Assembly (NCBI GenBank): GCA_964510065.1
Contig: CAZEAC010000110.1
Location: 1-13,655 of the forward strand
DNA: 13,655 nt
DNA from: CAZEAC01 sp964510065
GTDB lineage: Bacteria; Bdellovibrionota_C; UBA2361; CAIXSY01
Direction: 5' to 3'
Position numbers and translations under genes: made by a program. Of this stretch, positions 6,705 to 13,655 are shown one piece after another; the stretch's first letter is position 1; every line of letters starts with the position of its first letter. The notes below the pieces were generated by a model. That model had not been told where the DNA came from, did not search any database, and was given only the letters and a program-made list of their open reading frames with translations.

Positions 6705-7897
6705 CAGGAGAGCTTTCCAAGGATTGTAGGCCGCGTAACGCCCGTTATCGACGGAAGCCCTGCGGTCTCGCCACAAAGCGCTTCGTTTGCAAAAAGTGCA
6801 AACGCCATCGCTTCACGCGCTTCACACGGAATAGCCAACGAGTCTGAAAGAACTATGTCCGCCGGATAGCAGTGAACTTTTAACCGCTCTACCAACACCG
6901 GATTTCGCGCGCCACCTCCTGCAAGCACTATCTCGACTTTATGAAGCGATCGGGATACGAAGCGACGCAACGAAAAGGCGCTCGCCTGCGCGCAAAAGTC
7001 GGTGATGCTTGCAATCAGATTCGGATCGATCTCGCCATAGCGATCGATAAGACTCTCAATGAAGCGATCTCCGTACATTTCGAATCCAGTCGATTTCGGA
7101 GGGGGCTTTCTAAGATACTGGTCGGCCTTCAGAAGTCGCGCCACGAGCTTGTCGTCAATCTTTCCTTGGCGCGCAAGCCGACCATCCAGATCACAGCGCA
7201 GCCGCCCCTTTGAGTAGATTCGAGCGAGCCGATCGAGCGGTCCATTTGCCGGGCCGCAATCAAAGCCGCGAATTTTTTCCGGATTGGTAGAAAGCACGGT
7301 CACATTGGCGACACCACCTAGGTTAAGCACCAGCCGTCCGCGACCACGAGATGGCGCCCGGTAGAGCACCGCGTCTGCATACGGAGTCAACGGAGCTCCC
7401 TCGCCGCCCGCTGCGACATCGCGGGCGCGGAAATCAGATATCACGGGAATTCGGGTAAGCTCCGCGATGACGTCGCCGTCACCAAGCTGCAGTGTCGCTC
7501 GCAAAGCGTTGCGCTTACTACTATGGTGGTAAACAGTTTGTCCATGTGAACCGATTAGATCGATTGAAGACAGAGCAATATTTCCCCGTTTAGCCGCCTT
7601 TATAAGAGCCAAGCCAAACATCTTTCCAAGACGAACATTGAGTTCGGCAACATCCCGCGCAGTCAAAGACTCGACCGCGCGGAGCTCCTCGCGAAGCGCT
7701 CTGTCATACGGCAGCTCGATGAGCTTGATGAGCTCCACCGAAGCGTGGCGCAGCCCGGCCCCACGGATCTTACAAAAAGCGATATGAATTGAATCAACGC
7801 TGGTTCCGGAAAGCATTCCAGCAACATTGCGGGTTTTTCTGCTAGCTTTTTCAAGCAGCGTTCGAAGAGGCAGTACTGACATGTCAATTTCATGCAC
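6701..7897 (-). CDS. anmK: anhydro-N-acetylmuramic acid kinase
   Basis: AnmK hydrolyses the 1,6-anhydro bond of anhydro-MurNAc and phosphorylates it with ATP to MurNAc-6-phosphate in cytoplasmic peptidoglycan recycling. Visible family landmarks are GMLSGTS (27-33), SHGQTVYHH (117-125), LQLGDGDVIA (136-145), DFRARDVAAGGEGAPLTPYAD (155-175) with the expected catalytic Asp at 160, LNLGGVANVT (191-200), GFDCGPANGPLD (211-222), KSTGFE (268-273), LAGGGARNP (325-333), EAMAFA (362-367) and LPSITG near the end. At 398 aa it is slightly longer than E. coli AnmK (369 aa). The start is GTG (7897), with AGGCGAG 4 nt upstream; an in-frame ATG at 7882 is the alternative. Two motifs deviate: GTSxDGxD reads GTSVDSIH, and GPGN reads GPAN. 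The methyltransferase-like gene follows with a GTGA overlap. No MurQ partner is in view. Confidence 0.92.
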   Translation of the reverse strand: MHEIDMSVLPLRTLLEKASRKTRNVAGMLSGTSVDSIHIAFCKIRGAGLRHASVELIKLIELPYDRALREELRAVESLTARDVAELNVRLGKMFGLALIKAAKRGNIALSSIDLIGSHGQTVYHHSSKRNALRATLQLGDGDVIAELTRIPVISDFRARDVAAGGEGAPLTPYADAVLYRAPSRGRGRLVLNLGGVANVTVLSTNPEKIRGFDCGPANGPLDRLARIYSKGRLRCDLDGRLARQGKIDDKLVARLLKADQYLRKPPPKSTGFEMYGDRFIESLIDRYGEIDPNLIASITDFCAQASAFSLRRFVSRSLHKVEIVLAGGGARNPVLVERLKVHCYPADIVLSDSLAIPCEAREAMAFALFANEALCGETAGLPSITGVTRPTILGKLSW

Positions 7898-8140
7898 TAG
7901 GCTCGCCTGCGGTTCAAGGGATTAATTGGGAATTTTGATACCAACCTCCGCGCCATGCGCTGCTCCAGTGTGAATTATTGAAATCTGCACAGGAGCCGGG
8001 TGCGGCGCGGAGCGGCTCGCTATAACATGGAGCCATCCACAACAAATCGAGACGCCGTTATGGCGAATCTCATTTTCCCTTGATCTAACCCATAAATGGG
8101 TGTAGCTCCTATTCTTTGATAATTACTTCAGGGATTCACT
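7898..8140. other. divergent intergenic region between anmK and the Yip1-type gene
   Basis: This 243-nt gap separates divergently transcribed genes and must hold promoters for both, though none is convincing. It contains a GAGCCG/CGGCTC inverted repeat (7993-7998 and 8013-8018, 14-nt loop) and a small operator-like inverted repeat, ACCCAT-AA-ATGGGT (8088-8101). TATAAC at 8021-8026 could be a -10 but has no matching -35. No ORF or RNA gene is recognisable. Confidence 0.5.
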
Positions 8141-8878
8141 ATGACTCAACAACCCGGCATGGGAAATATGATCGCCGAATCGGGAATTCCCTGGAATTCT
8201 ATTTTAGACAGAGCCAAAAGAGCGATTACCAATCCTAAGGAGTTTTGGCCTACGCAAAAAGAAGACGCTACTAACGCAAAGGATTTTTATCGCAATTATT
8301 TTGCGATACTCGCCGCAGTACCAGCCATTTGCGGATTTATCGGAATGACTTTTGTTGGCTACTCAGCGCCGATAATCGGATCAGTAAAGCTCCCCTTCTT
8401 TTCAACTCTCATTAGCCAGATAATATTTTACGGACTTTCTCTTGGTATGCTCTATGTTGGCGCGGTTGTTTTGGAAAAACTTGCGCCGAAATTCGCTGGC
8501 ACTATCTCGCGGATTGATGGAATTAAACTACTTGGCTACTCAATGACGCCCGGTTTGCTGGCTGGGGTTCTCTCAATATACCCAAGCGTTCTTTTATTGA
8601 TGCTGTCGATTGCGGCTGCGGCATACGGACTCTATATTTTTTTCGAGGGTATTCCGGTAATGACGACGGTGCCCAAAGATCGTCAGGTCGGCTACTACGC
8701 AACGTCGACGATCTCTCTGATTGCTATCGGAATTGTGCTTGGATTTATCGTGACACAGTTTAAACCACAACCTTCGATAGTCATCAATAACAACGTCATT
8801 ACGCCCGGAATCGATCCGAAGACACTTGATGAATCAATAAAGCAGCTGGAGCAGCTGCAGAAGATACTGCCAAAATAA
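8141..8878 (+). CDS. Yip1-family multispanning membrane protein (245 aa)
   Basis: This integral membrane protein has a layout typical of bacterial Yip1-domain proteins. A soluble N-terminus (1-50) includes a helix with the pattern ILDRAKRAITNPKEFWP, close to the 'xxxxxxPxxFF' entry motif of the family. About five membrane segments follow, near residues 54-73, 84-111, 130-144, 146-168 and 186-205. After the last segment comes a polar tail with SIVINNNVITPGIDP and a short Leu/Gln-rich amphipathic helix (about 227-243). The ATG at 8141 has AGGGA (8130-8134) 6 nt upstream. It is divergent from anmK and precedes trmB by 35 nt, so the two may be cotranscribed. The biochemical role of bacterial Yip1 proteins is unclear. 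Membrane topology is confident; the family call is likely. Confidence 0.8.
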   Translation: MTQQPGMGNMIAESGIPWNSILDRAKRAITNPKEFWPTQKEDATNAKDFYRNYFAILAAVPAICGFIGMTFVGYSAPIIGSVKLPFFSTLISQIIFYGLSLGMLYVGAVVLEKLAPKFAGTISRIDGIKLLGYSMTPGLLAGVLSIYPSVLLLMLSIAAAAYGLYIFFEGIPVMTTVPKDRQVGYYATSTISLIAIGIVLGFIVTQFKPQPSIVINNNVITPGIDPKTLDESIKQLEQLQKILPK

Positions 8879-8913
8879 TTTTTGGTGTCCGTGCCCGCTC
8901 GCAGCCGATAACA

Positions 8914-9567
8914 ATGTGGAAAAACCAGTACATCGACCTTATTAGCTCGAAGCCAGAGCTCATCTTTCCATGCGCGCGCGAAGCGCGGGCCGACGTCGTT
9001 CGCGAAAAGCTGCGCGCAAAAAGCCAGCGATTCAAGAAGGTGTACTGTGAACTTGGCTCTGGATCCGGCGCCCATCTTGTTGCACTTGCATCAGCAAATC
9101 CGGACACGCTTTGTGTCGGATTTGAGATCCGCTTTAAGCGCAGCTTCAAAACTGCCGAGAAGGCTGAAAAGAAATCGCTTCAAAACGTAGCAATTGTGCA
9201 CTGCGATGCGCGACGTGTCGGGGAATTTTTCTCCGAAGAAAGTCTTGATGCTGTGTTTGTAAATTTCCCCGATCCCTGGGAGAAGGCTGGCTGGCAAAAA
9301 CACCGGCTACTAAGACCGGAAACTCTTCGGCAAATTCTTGCGCTGCTCAAGCCTGGCGCTTTTTTTCGCTATAAAACCGACCACAGTGAATACTTCTCCG
9401 AAACAGAGAAATTTCTGGAGACCCTACCAGGAACAGTGATTAGCAAGTTGACTCGAGATTTGTACCATTCTGAACTACTTGACATGAATATATCCAGTGA
9501 ATTCGAAGAGTTATTTAAGTCAAAAGAAGTCCCGGTCAATCTCCTCGAACTAAAGAAATTGGGATAA
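8914..9567 (+). CDS. trmB: tRNA (guanine-N7-)-methyltransferase
   Basis: TrmB methylates N7 of G46 in the variable loop of tRNAs using SAM. Diagnostic motifs are in order: CELGSGSGAHL (45-55, SAM binding), VGFEIRFKR (68-76, the family GxEI.xxR), VNFPDPWEKAGWQKHRL (116-132, catalytic/tRNA-binding NFPDPW..K..KHRR type), KTDHSEYF (154-161) and SEFEELF (195-201, the family TE(F/Y)E..F). The usual second Arg of KHRR is Leu. At 217 aa it is near the short end for the family (E. coli about 239), with a trimmed N-terminus. The start is the ATG at 8914, though no clear Shine-Dalgarno is visible; the product begins directly at the conserved region. Its 3' end contains the -35 of the next promoter. Identity is secure. 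Confidence 0.95.
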   Translation: MWKNQYIDLISSKPELIFPCAREARADVVREKLRAKSQRFKKVYCELGSGSGAHLVALASANPDTLCVGFEIRFKRSFKTAEKAEKKSLQNVAIVHCDARRVGEFFSEESLDAVFVNFPDPWEKAGWQKHRLLRPETLRQILALLKPGAFFRYKTDHSEYFSETEKFLETLPGTVISKLTRDLYHSELLDMNISSEFEELFKSKEVPVNLLELKKLG

Positions 9568-9587
9568 TTACAATCTCGGTATATAAT
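9559..9587 (+). promoter_or_regulatory. sigma70-like promoter for the small acidic protein and ABC exporter
   Basis: TTGGGA (9559-9564, 4/6 to TTGACA) and a perfect TATAAT (9582-9587) are separated by 17 nt, the optimal spacing. The -35 overlaps the last codons of trmB. Transcription would begin near 9594, about 104 nt before the ATG at 9698, and would probably run into the exporter genes. This is the strongest promoter match in the window. Confidence 0.6.
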
Positions 9588-9606
9588 TATTGATGTTAGT
9601 GGGATT

Positions 9607-9622
9607 TTCCGGCATTCCGGAA
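9607..9622 (+). terminator. weak hairpin in the leader after trmB
   Basis: TTCCGG-CATT-CCGGAA forms a 6-bp stem with a 4-nt loop. A TTTT run follows only after CAAGG (9628-9631), so it is a poor intrinsic terminator for trmB. It also lies about 13 nt after the predicted start site of the next transcript, so it may instead be a 5' leader structure. TTCCGG also appears as a direct repeat with an 8-nt period. Confidence 0.25.
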
Positions 9623-9697
9623 CAAGGTTTTACACATCTCAGTTTATGTAAGTAAGGGATGTGCTTGGTTATCAGGCAGTTTTTAGGAGAGGGTTTT

Positions 9698-9883
9698 ATG
9701 AACGACAAGAAGTTGGATGATGTGGAAACTATTGAGACCACTATCGGAGATCTCATCGCCACTATTACCGAAATAGCCTTAGAGGCGGGAAAGAGCGAAG
9801 AAGAGGGATACGAGCTCGCCGCTTTAGCAATTGAAAGCATCTTAAGAAGGAACCGACGCGAAGAGTCACTAGTCTTGAACTAG
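9698..9883 (+). CDS. small acidic hypothetical protein (61 aa)
   Basis: This is a 61-aa acidic protein (MNDKKLDDVETIETT...) of unknown function. The frame begins upstream at 9659, but the ATG at 9698 is preferred because AGGAGAGG ends about 6 nt upstream, a strong RBS. Composition is heavily E/D/I/A, with a pattern predicting two helices (about 14-30, TIGDLIATITEIALEAG; about 33-51, EEEGYELAALAIESILRRN), the second ending in a basic cluster (RRNRRE). There is no signal peptide or membrane segment. It sits behind a clear sigma70-like promoter and 49 nt before the ABC ATPase, so it is probably the first gene of that operon. It could be a small regulator of the exporter, which is inferred from position only. 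Confidence 0.65.
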   Translation: MNDKKLDDVETIETTIGDLIATITEIALEAGKSEEEGYELAALAIESILRRNRREESLVLN

Positions 9884-9932
9884 TCACTTCGTTCGGCGCT
9901 CTATTCGGAGGATCGATTACGATCCCACGGCT

Positions 9933-10664
9933 ATGATTCGTCTTGAAAACGTAAGCAAGAAGTACGGTGAATTTTGCGCGGTCAGCGAAGTGTCGCTGGA
10001 GGTACGCCAAGGGGAGATTTTCGCCTTCCTTGGAGTAAACGGCGCCGGAAAGACTACGACAATCCGCATGATCACCGGAATTCTTCGCCCCTCTTCGGGA
10101 CGAATTTTTATCGGTGGACATGATCTGGAGGAAGAGCCGGAGGCAGCCAAAGGGATTACCGGCTATATTCCGGATCGTCCTTATATCTATCCGAAACTAA
10201 CTGGTCGTGAATTTCTGTATTTTGTCGCGGACCTGTACATGGTCGATAGCGACGCCGCCGAGGAGCGGATCGACTCGCTCCTAAAAGATTATGGGCTCTC
10301 AAATTGGCAAGACGAGCTTGTCGAAAATTATTCCCACGGCATGAAGCAACGCCTTGCAACCTGCGCGGCGCTGGTACATCAGCCAAAAGTGCTGGTTGTC
10401 GATGAGCCCATGGTTGGCCTCGACCCTCATGGCGCAAAGTTGTTAAAAGACAAATTTCGGAGTTACGCCAAAGCCGGCGTATCTATTTTCCTCTCTACGC
10501 ACTCGCTTAATGTCGCTGAAGAAGTGGCCGATCGTATGGCGATTATCAATCAGGGCAAAATTCTCACTATTGGAACGCTCTCCGAAATTCGCGCGGTTAC
10601 GGGCCGCGCCGAGGAGGGGCTTGAAGAAATGTTTCTGCAGCTCACTGCCGGATACGGCGAATAG
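9933..10664 (+). CDS. ABC transporter ATP-binding protein (ABC-2 type exporter)
   Basis: This is the cytoplasmic ATPase of an ABC exporter. It has Walker A GVNGAGKT (34-41), signature YSHGMKQR (133-140, in place of the usual LSGGQ/YSKGMKQR), Walker B VLVVDEP (153-159) with catalytic Glu158, D-loop GLDP (162-165) and switch His190 in STHS. At the Q-loop position the sequence is GYIPDRPYIYPKLTGREFL, without Gln. I recall this IPDxPxLYxxLTG form from EcsA/YthP-like ATPases paired with ABC-2 permeases. Length (243 aa) is normal. The ATG at 9933 has no close Shine-Dalgarno (GGAGG at 9907-9911 is too far), so coupling to the upstream gene may help. The permease starts 8 nt after its stop, which makes them a pair. 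Substrate is unknown. Confidence 0.93.
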   Translation: MIRLENVSKKYGEFCAVSEVSLEVRQGEIFAFLGVNGAGKTTTIRMITGILRPSSGRIFIGGHDLEEEPEAAKGITGYIPDRPYIYPKLTGREFLYFVADLYMVDSDAAEERIDSLLKDYGLSNWQDELVENYSHGMKQRLATCAALVHQPKVLVVDEPMVGLDPHGAKLLKDKFRSYAKAGVSIFLSTHSLNVAEEVADRMAIINQGKILTIGTLSEIRAVTGRAEEGLEEMFLQLTAGYGE

Positions 10665-10672
10665 GCTCGGAC

Positions 10673-12373
10673 ATGGTTCCGCTCCTGCTTAAGCCTAGGC
10701 TTCATACCATTAAAAACAGCCTATTTCGCTCCAATATTTTCAAAAACCAAAAAGGCCGTTATTTGATTATCACCGCAACTTCGGCATTGCTGATGTTTGC
10801 GCTCTACCGCGGCGCTTTCGACCTTCTAAGCCGAGCCGCAGACAATCCCACAACCGCGATGTTGACGCCCTCAGTCACTATCTCGGTGCTGATAACGCTT
10901 CTCCTCACAATGTTGCTTTTCTCGAATGCCATTAGCGCGCTGAGTTCGCTCTTCTTATCTCATGATATTGAAATGATTCTTGCGTCACCACTTCGTGGTG
11001 GGCGCTTCTTTGTCTCCAAAATCTGCGAGATCGGCCTGAGCTCTTCGTGGATGGTGCTTATTTTCGGCACTCCGCTTATGATTGCATACGCGCACGCATA
11101 TCATGCCTCGCTACTGTTCTTCTTCATTGCGCTGATTACACTCATTCCTCTGCTCGCAATTCCAAGCGCGCTAGCGCTCATTGGAGCTACTCTCTTCGCG
11201 CGCATCGTGCCAGCGTCGCGCACGCGAGAAATTATGCTTGTCTGTCTCGCCGGCACGCTATTGGCGGTATATCTCGTTTTCAAGATTCTTATCGGCACTT
11301 CGGAGGTAGAGAGTAGTCCGACGCATCTGCAGCGAGTGACGGCGATCCTCGCCGTTGCGCGAAGCCCATGGAATCCAGCGTCATGGGTGGGGTTGCTATT
11401 TGCGTCATTCCTAGACCCTCAGCAATCAGTCTCATGGCTGCCGCTCGTGTATCTCTATGCGCTCGCGCTTACGCTTGCGCTCTTCGCCAACCTCGTACTT
11501 AAGCGCTTTCACCACAGCGCATATTCCAAGGCAAAAAGCTCTGGGCAAACAATCAAGCTCCGAAGCAACGTAGGCCAGAAAGTATTCCGGGCACTGACTC
11601 CATTTTTGCCCTCACCCTACCGTGCTTTTATTGCGAAAGAGTACAAGATGTTTTGCCGCGATATGGCACAGGCGGTTCAGCTTATGCTGCTCATTGGAAT
11701 CTGTATGATCTACCTCTACAATTTTAAAGTGCTGCACGGTGTCGATGGGCTCCCCGAACATATTCGCGGTTGGTGGCAGGCATTCCTCATACTATCAAAT
11801 CTGACCATGGGGGCGTTTGTGCTGACCGCGGTAAGCACCCGCTTCGTGTTTCCTTCGGTTTCCTTCGAAGGAAATTCCTTCTGGGTAGTGCAGGCCTCAC
11901 CAATCTCTATCCATTCAGTGATGCGTGCAAAGTTTTTGGCCTGGCTCGTGCCACTGTGCCTTGTCGGATGTGTAATTTTTGGATCAGGCGCGTTGGCAAT
12001 TGACGCCGAACCGCACATCGTAGCTCTCAATATCTTTACGAGCTGCTTTCTTTGTTACGGAATAGTTGGGCTGGCAGTTGGACTTGGAGCGTTCTTCGCC
12101 AATTTTTCCTGGGAACATAGCTCTCAAATTTCAGCGAGCTTCGGAAGTTTGGTCTACATGCTCGCCGCAGCGCTGCTGATCTTTTTAGACTTCATCCCTA
12201 CCTGCACGCTGCTGGCAGTGAGAACACTTAGAAACTCAGGCGTGCCATTTTCACCAGTTGAATGGTACCTAGCGGTTAGTCTAAGCGGATTACTTCTTCT
12301 TTATATCAATCTCGCCGCGACACGTTGGGCATTCGCACTCGGCGAAGCCTCTTTAAAGAGGCTTCGCCAGTAA
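10673..12373 (+). CDS. ABC-2 type exporter permease, large putative ABC exporter family (566 aa)
   Basis: This is the membrane partner of the preceding ATPase. It is a large two-lobed permease with about twelve hydrophobic segments, clustered near residues 30-47, 68-95, 124-175, 187-207, 256-276, 335-350, 368-392, 420-443, 450-475, 485-505 and 530-550. The sequence FSNAISALSSLFLSHDIEMILASPL (84-106), a cytosolic coupling-helix-type segment followed by the membrane re-entry, is characteristic of the large 'putative ABC exporter' permeases (ABC_tran_2-like). A related segment, FEGNSFWVVQASPISIHSVMRAKF (398-421), appears in the second lobe, suggesting internal pseudo-symmetry. The start at 10673 lies 8 nt after the ATPase stop, with only a weak AGG upstream. 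The last codons lie inside a perfect 28-nt palindrome. Substrate is unknown. Confidence 0.88.
   Translation: MVPLLLKPRLHTIKNSLFRSNIFKNQKGRYLIITATSALLMFALYRGAFDLLSRAADNPTTAMLTPSVTISVLITLLLTMLLFSNAISALSSLFLSHDIEMILASPLRGGRFFVSKICEIGLSSSWMVLIFGTPLMIAYAHAYHASLLFFFIALITLIPLLAIPSALALIGATLFARIVPASRTREIMLVCLAGTLLAVYLVFKILIGTSEVESSPTHLQRVTAILAVARSPWNPASWVGLLFASFLDPQQSVSWLPLVYLYALALTLALFANLVLKRFHHSAYSKAKSSGQTIKLRSNVGQKVFRALTPFLPSPYRAFIAKEYKMFCRDMAQAVQLMLLIGICMIYLYNFKVLHGVDGLPEHIRGWWQAFLILSNLTMGAFVLTAVSTRFVFPSVSFEGNSFWVVQASPISIHSVMRAKFLAWLVPLCLVGCVIFGSGALAIDAEPHIVALNIFTSCFLCYGIVGLAVGLGAFFANFSWEHSSQISASFGSLVYMLAAALLIFLDFIPTCTLLAVRTLRNSGVPFSPVEWYLAVSLSGLLLLYINLAATRWAFALGEASLKRLRQ
12341..12368. repeat. perfect 28-nt palindrome at the end of the permease gene
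   Basis: GGCGAAGCCTCTTT (12341-12354) is followed immediately by its exact reverse complement (12355-12368), a perfect 28-nt palindrome. It lies inside the last nine sense codons before CAG-TAA, between convergent genes. The RNA would fold as a strong hairpin of about 12 bp around a TTAA centre. There is no U-run on either side (AGTAAAATC after it on the plus strand). It may act as a bidirectional transcript end or RNA stabiliser, or as a protein-binding site; the palindrome is observed, the role inferred. Confidence 0.8.
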
Positions 12374-12403
12374 AATCATTTCGCGCACGGAGCGGTAGCT
12401 TGG

Positions 12404-12781
12404 TCACGGAATTTCAGGGAATTCTCCCTCAACAGGTTCTTCTCCGCCACCGCCGATAAGACTTTCGCAATCAGCAACCATTAAGTCGATCTCATCACCA
12501 AGCAGTGCTTTATAATCGGCCATTGATTCACCTGAGAATTTCAGTGCCTTCTTGAAGGCATCGCCCGACTTTTTGCCCTGTTTCTTAAGACAGCTTTCAT
12601 AATCGGAAAGCTCGGCGTCGGTCTCAGGACATACACACTTCCCGCTAATCACATCTGTTGCGATGCCCACAAAACTACTGACCACATCTTCAAATCCAGG
12701 ATCGCTGTCGTCTTGAGCAAACGCCGGAACGGAGACACAGAGAACCGAGACGAAAAGAGTCGCCAAAACACGAATATACAT
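12404..12781 (-). CDS. small secreted four-cysteine protein (125 aa)
   Basis: This is a small exported protein of unknown function. I choose the ATG at 12781 over the GTG at 12790, because TTGAGG (12790-12795) lies 8 nt upstream of the ATG and overlaps the GTG. Residues 1-22 (MYIRVLATLF...VPAFA) are a Sec signal peptide with AFA|Q cleavage. The mature part (about 103 aa) begins with an acidic linker and has four cysteines: Cys49 and Cys51 (GKCVCPET), Cys64 (YESCLKK) and Cys105 (VADCESL), which would allow two disulfides in the periplasm. It ends with an unusual GGGGEEP...EGEFPEIP tail that is Gly-, Glu- and Pro-rich. It is convergent with the exporter operon. A family match is not evident. 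Confidence 0.75.
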   Translation of the reverse strand: MYIRVLATLFVSVLCVSVPAFAQDDSDPGFEDVVSSFVGIATDVISGKCVCPETDAELSDYESCLKKQGKKSGDAFKKALKFSGESMADYKALLGDEIDLMVADCESLIGGGGEEPVEGEFPEIP

Positions 12782-12906
12782 AAGTAACACCTCAACAACT
12801 TCGAAAAAGACCGAACGCTCCCACAGCTTCCGGCGTGAGAAGAGAGGTCGGCGATCAGGCCTCTATCCTTAAGATTTTGGCGTTAATAACCATTTGAACA
12901 GGGTTA

Positions 12907-13655
12907 CTATCTAACTCCGCGAGTCACTTCAAAAAGATCAGAACGGATCTCAGAATTCACCTGTGGAGAGGTCATTTTGAGCAGAAAGCGCCGACTCTCT
13001 TCTGGTGAATATAGGTCAATCTCACCGGGAAGCGCGGCCCCCTCAAATGCCCTCATCGCACCATAGTTGATCACGGCGCGGAGTCTCCCCTTATAGGGAT
13101 CGCGATACTCTACATGTTTTACAATTTTACTTGGACGATCGAGTACCCAGTATGACTCAAAATCGCGCAGCACAATGCTCAGGGTAAGACTATCAGAAGA
13201 AAGGTATACCTTGTAATCTTCGAAGTTTGATGTCACTGGAACAAACGAAGCAATAATCGAAGCGAACCGTTCCACATCTACCGAAAGTCCTAAGATACGC
13301 GCTAAAAGCCTCTGATCACCTTGATAGGGCTGTTCTCGGTCTTGCTCAATTAATGAGAAACGCCCTTCGCGCGCAACCAATAATGACAGCGTAGTAAAGC
13401 TAGTCAGCGGAAAAAGCTCAATGCGTAGCCTGTCTGGGCGCTCGAACAGTATCGCAGCGCGAAGGGTAAAAGCGCCTTCTTCGTTTTGCATGGTGAGCCG
13501 CGAAAGAGTTTTGAAACTGTGGACATGCTCCGACTGCGATTGAAGCTCGCGCAAGATTGCGTCACGTTGATTCGCCGGAAGCAGTACTCCCTCAATTGTT
13601 GGAAGCGGCGGCGGGCCCTTCGGACAGCCACTTAGAGCAAATAGCGAAATTGCTA
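12907..13655 (-). CDS. outer-membrane-type lipoprotein, LolA/LolB-like (5' end beyond the window)
   Basis: The frame runs without a stop from 12907 to the right edge, so the true start is outside the window. I count 249 codons including the stop. The visible N-terminus reads AISLFALSGCPKGPPPLP, a signal-peptide h-region and lipobox L-S-G-C with the lipidated Cys near 13627, so internal TTG/ATG starts are false. The mature protein then has a Pro-rich linker, a helix (about 20 residues before QSEHVHSFKTL) and repeated beta-strand-like stretches (RLRIELFPLTSFTTLSLLVAREGRFSLIEQ; KVYLSSDSLTLSIVLRDF), resembling the LolA/LolB or DUF4292-type half-barrel fold used to carry lipoproteins or lipids. 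The fold call is inferred from pattern, not alignment. The gene ends 125 nt upstream of the secreted four-cysteine gene and is in the same direction. Confidence 0.75.
   Translation of the reverse strand, partial: AISLFALSGCPKGPPPLPTIEGVLLPANQRDAILRELQSQSEHVHSFKTLSRLTMQNEEGAFTLRAAILFERPDRLRIELFPLTSFTTLSLLVAREGRFSLIEQDREQPYQGDQRLLARILGLSVDVERFASIIASFVPVTSNFEDYKVYLSSDSLTLSIVLRDFESYWVLDRPSKIVKHVEYRDPYKGRLRAVINYGAMRAFEGAALPGEIDLYSPEESRRFLLKMTSPQVNSEIRSDLFEVTRGVR

Noticed and set aside
1..13655. CRISPR array, tRNA/rRNA gene or insertion sequence
   Set aside because: No regularly spaced repeats, no cloverleaf or CCA-ended tRNA pattern, and no transposase-like frame or terminal inverted repeats were found by eye.

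Overview
This window looks like chromosomal DNA from a Gram-negative bacterium, probably a deltaproteobacterium-like or other under-sampled proteobacterial lineage. The evidence is two lipoproteins with clear lipoboxes, a LolA/LolB-like outer-membrane-type lipoprotein, a peptidoglycan-recycling kinase (AnmK), and bacterial Shine-Dalgarno and sigma70-type signals. I cannot fix the taxon from the sequence alone. I see no tRNA, rRNA, CRISPR array, transposase, integrase or phage gene.

Region 1 (1-5250) is the least familiar part. A small forward gene of unknown function (193-435) faces a reverse-strand block. Read 5' to 3' on the minus strand, that block is: a 95-aa unknown protein (5243-4956); an overlapping 213-aa protein with one probable membrane segment and a coiled coil (4996-4355); a 1133-aa ankyrin-repeat protein with an unrecognised C-terminal half (4247-846); and a short proline/alanine-rich protein with a strong ribosome binding site (829-530). 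The ankyrin protein carries an internal duplication of a 'WEKVS ... GAP ... GA' module about 405 residues apart. This block is the best candidate for an undescribed system, but its function is not evident.

Region 2 (5318-7897) is also on the minus strand. It holds anmK (anhydro-N-acetylmuramic acid kinase), then a methyltransferase-like protein whose probable GTG start overlaps the anmK stop (GTGA), then a small glycine-zipper lipoprotein. AnmK departs from the family pattern at two usually invariant motifs.

Region 3 (8141-12373) is on the plus strand. It holds a Yip1-type membrane protein, trmB (tRNA m7G46 methyltransferase), a 61-aa acidic protein behind a good sigma70-like promoter, and a two-gene ABC-2 type exporter (ATPase plus a 566-aa permease). 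The permease gene ends in a perfect 28-nt palindrome.

Region 4 (12404-13655) is on the minus strand and converges on the exporter. It holds a small secreted four-cysteine protein and, running off the right edge, a lipoprotein with a LolA/LolB-like look. Coding density is high throughout, and no gap exceeds 300 bases.
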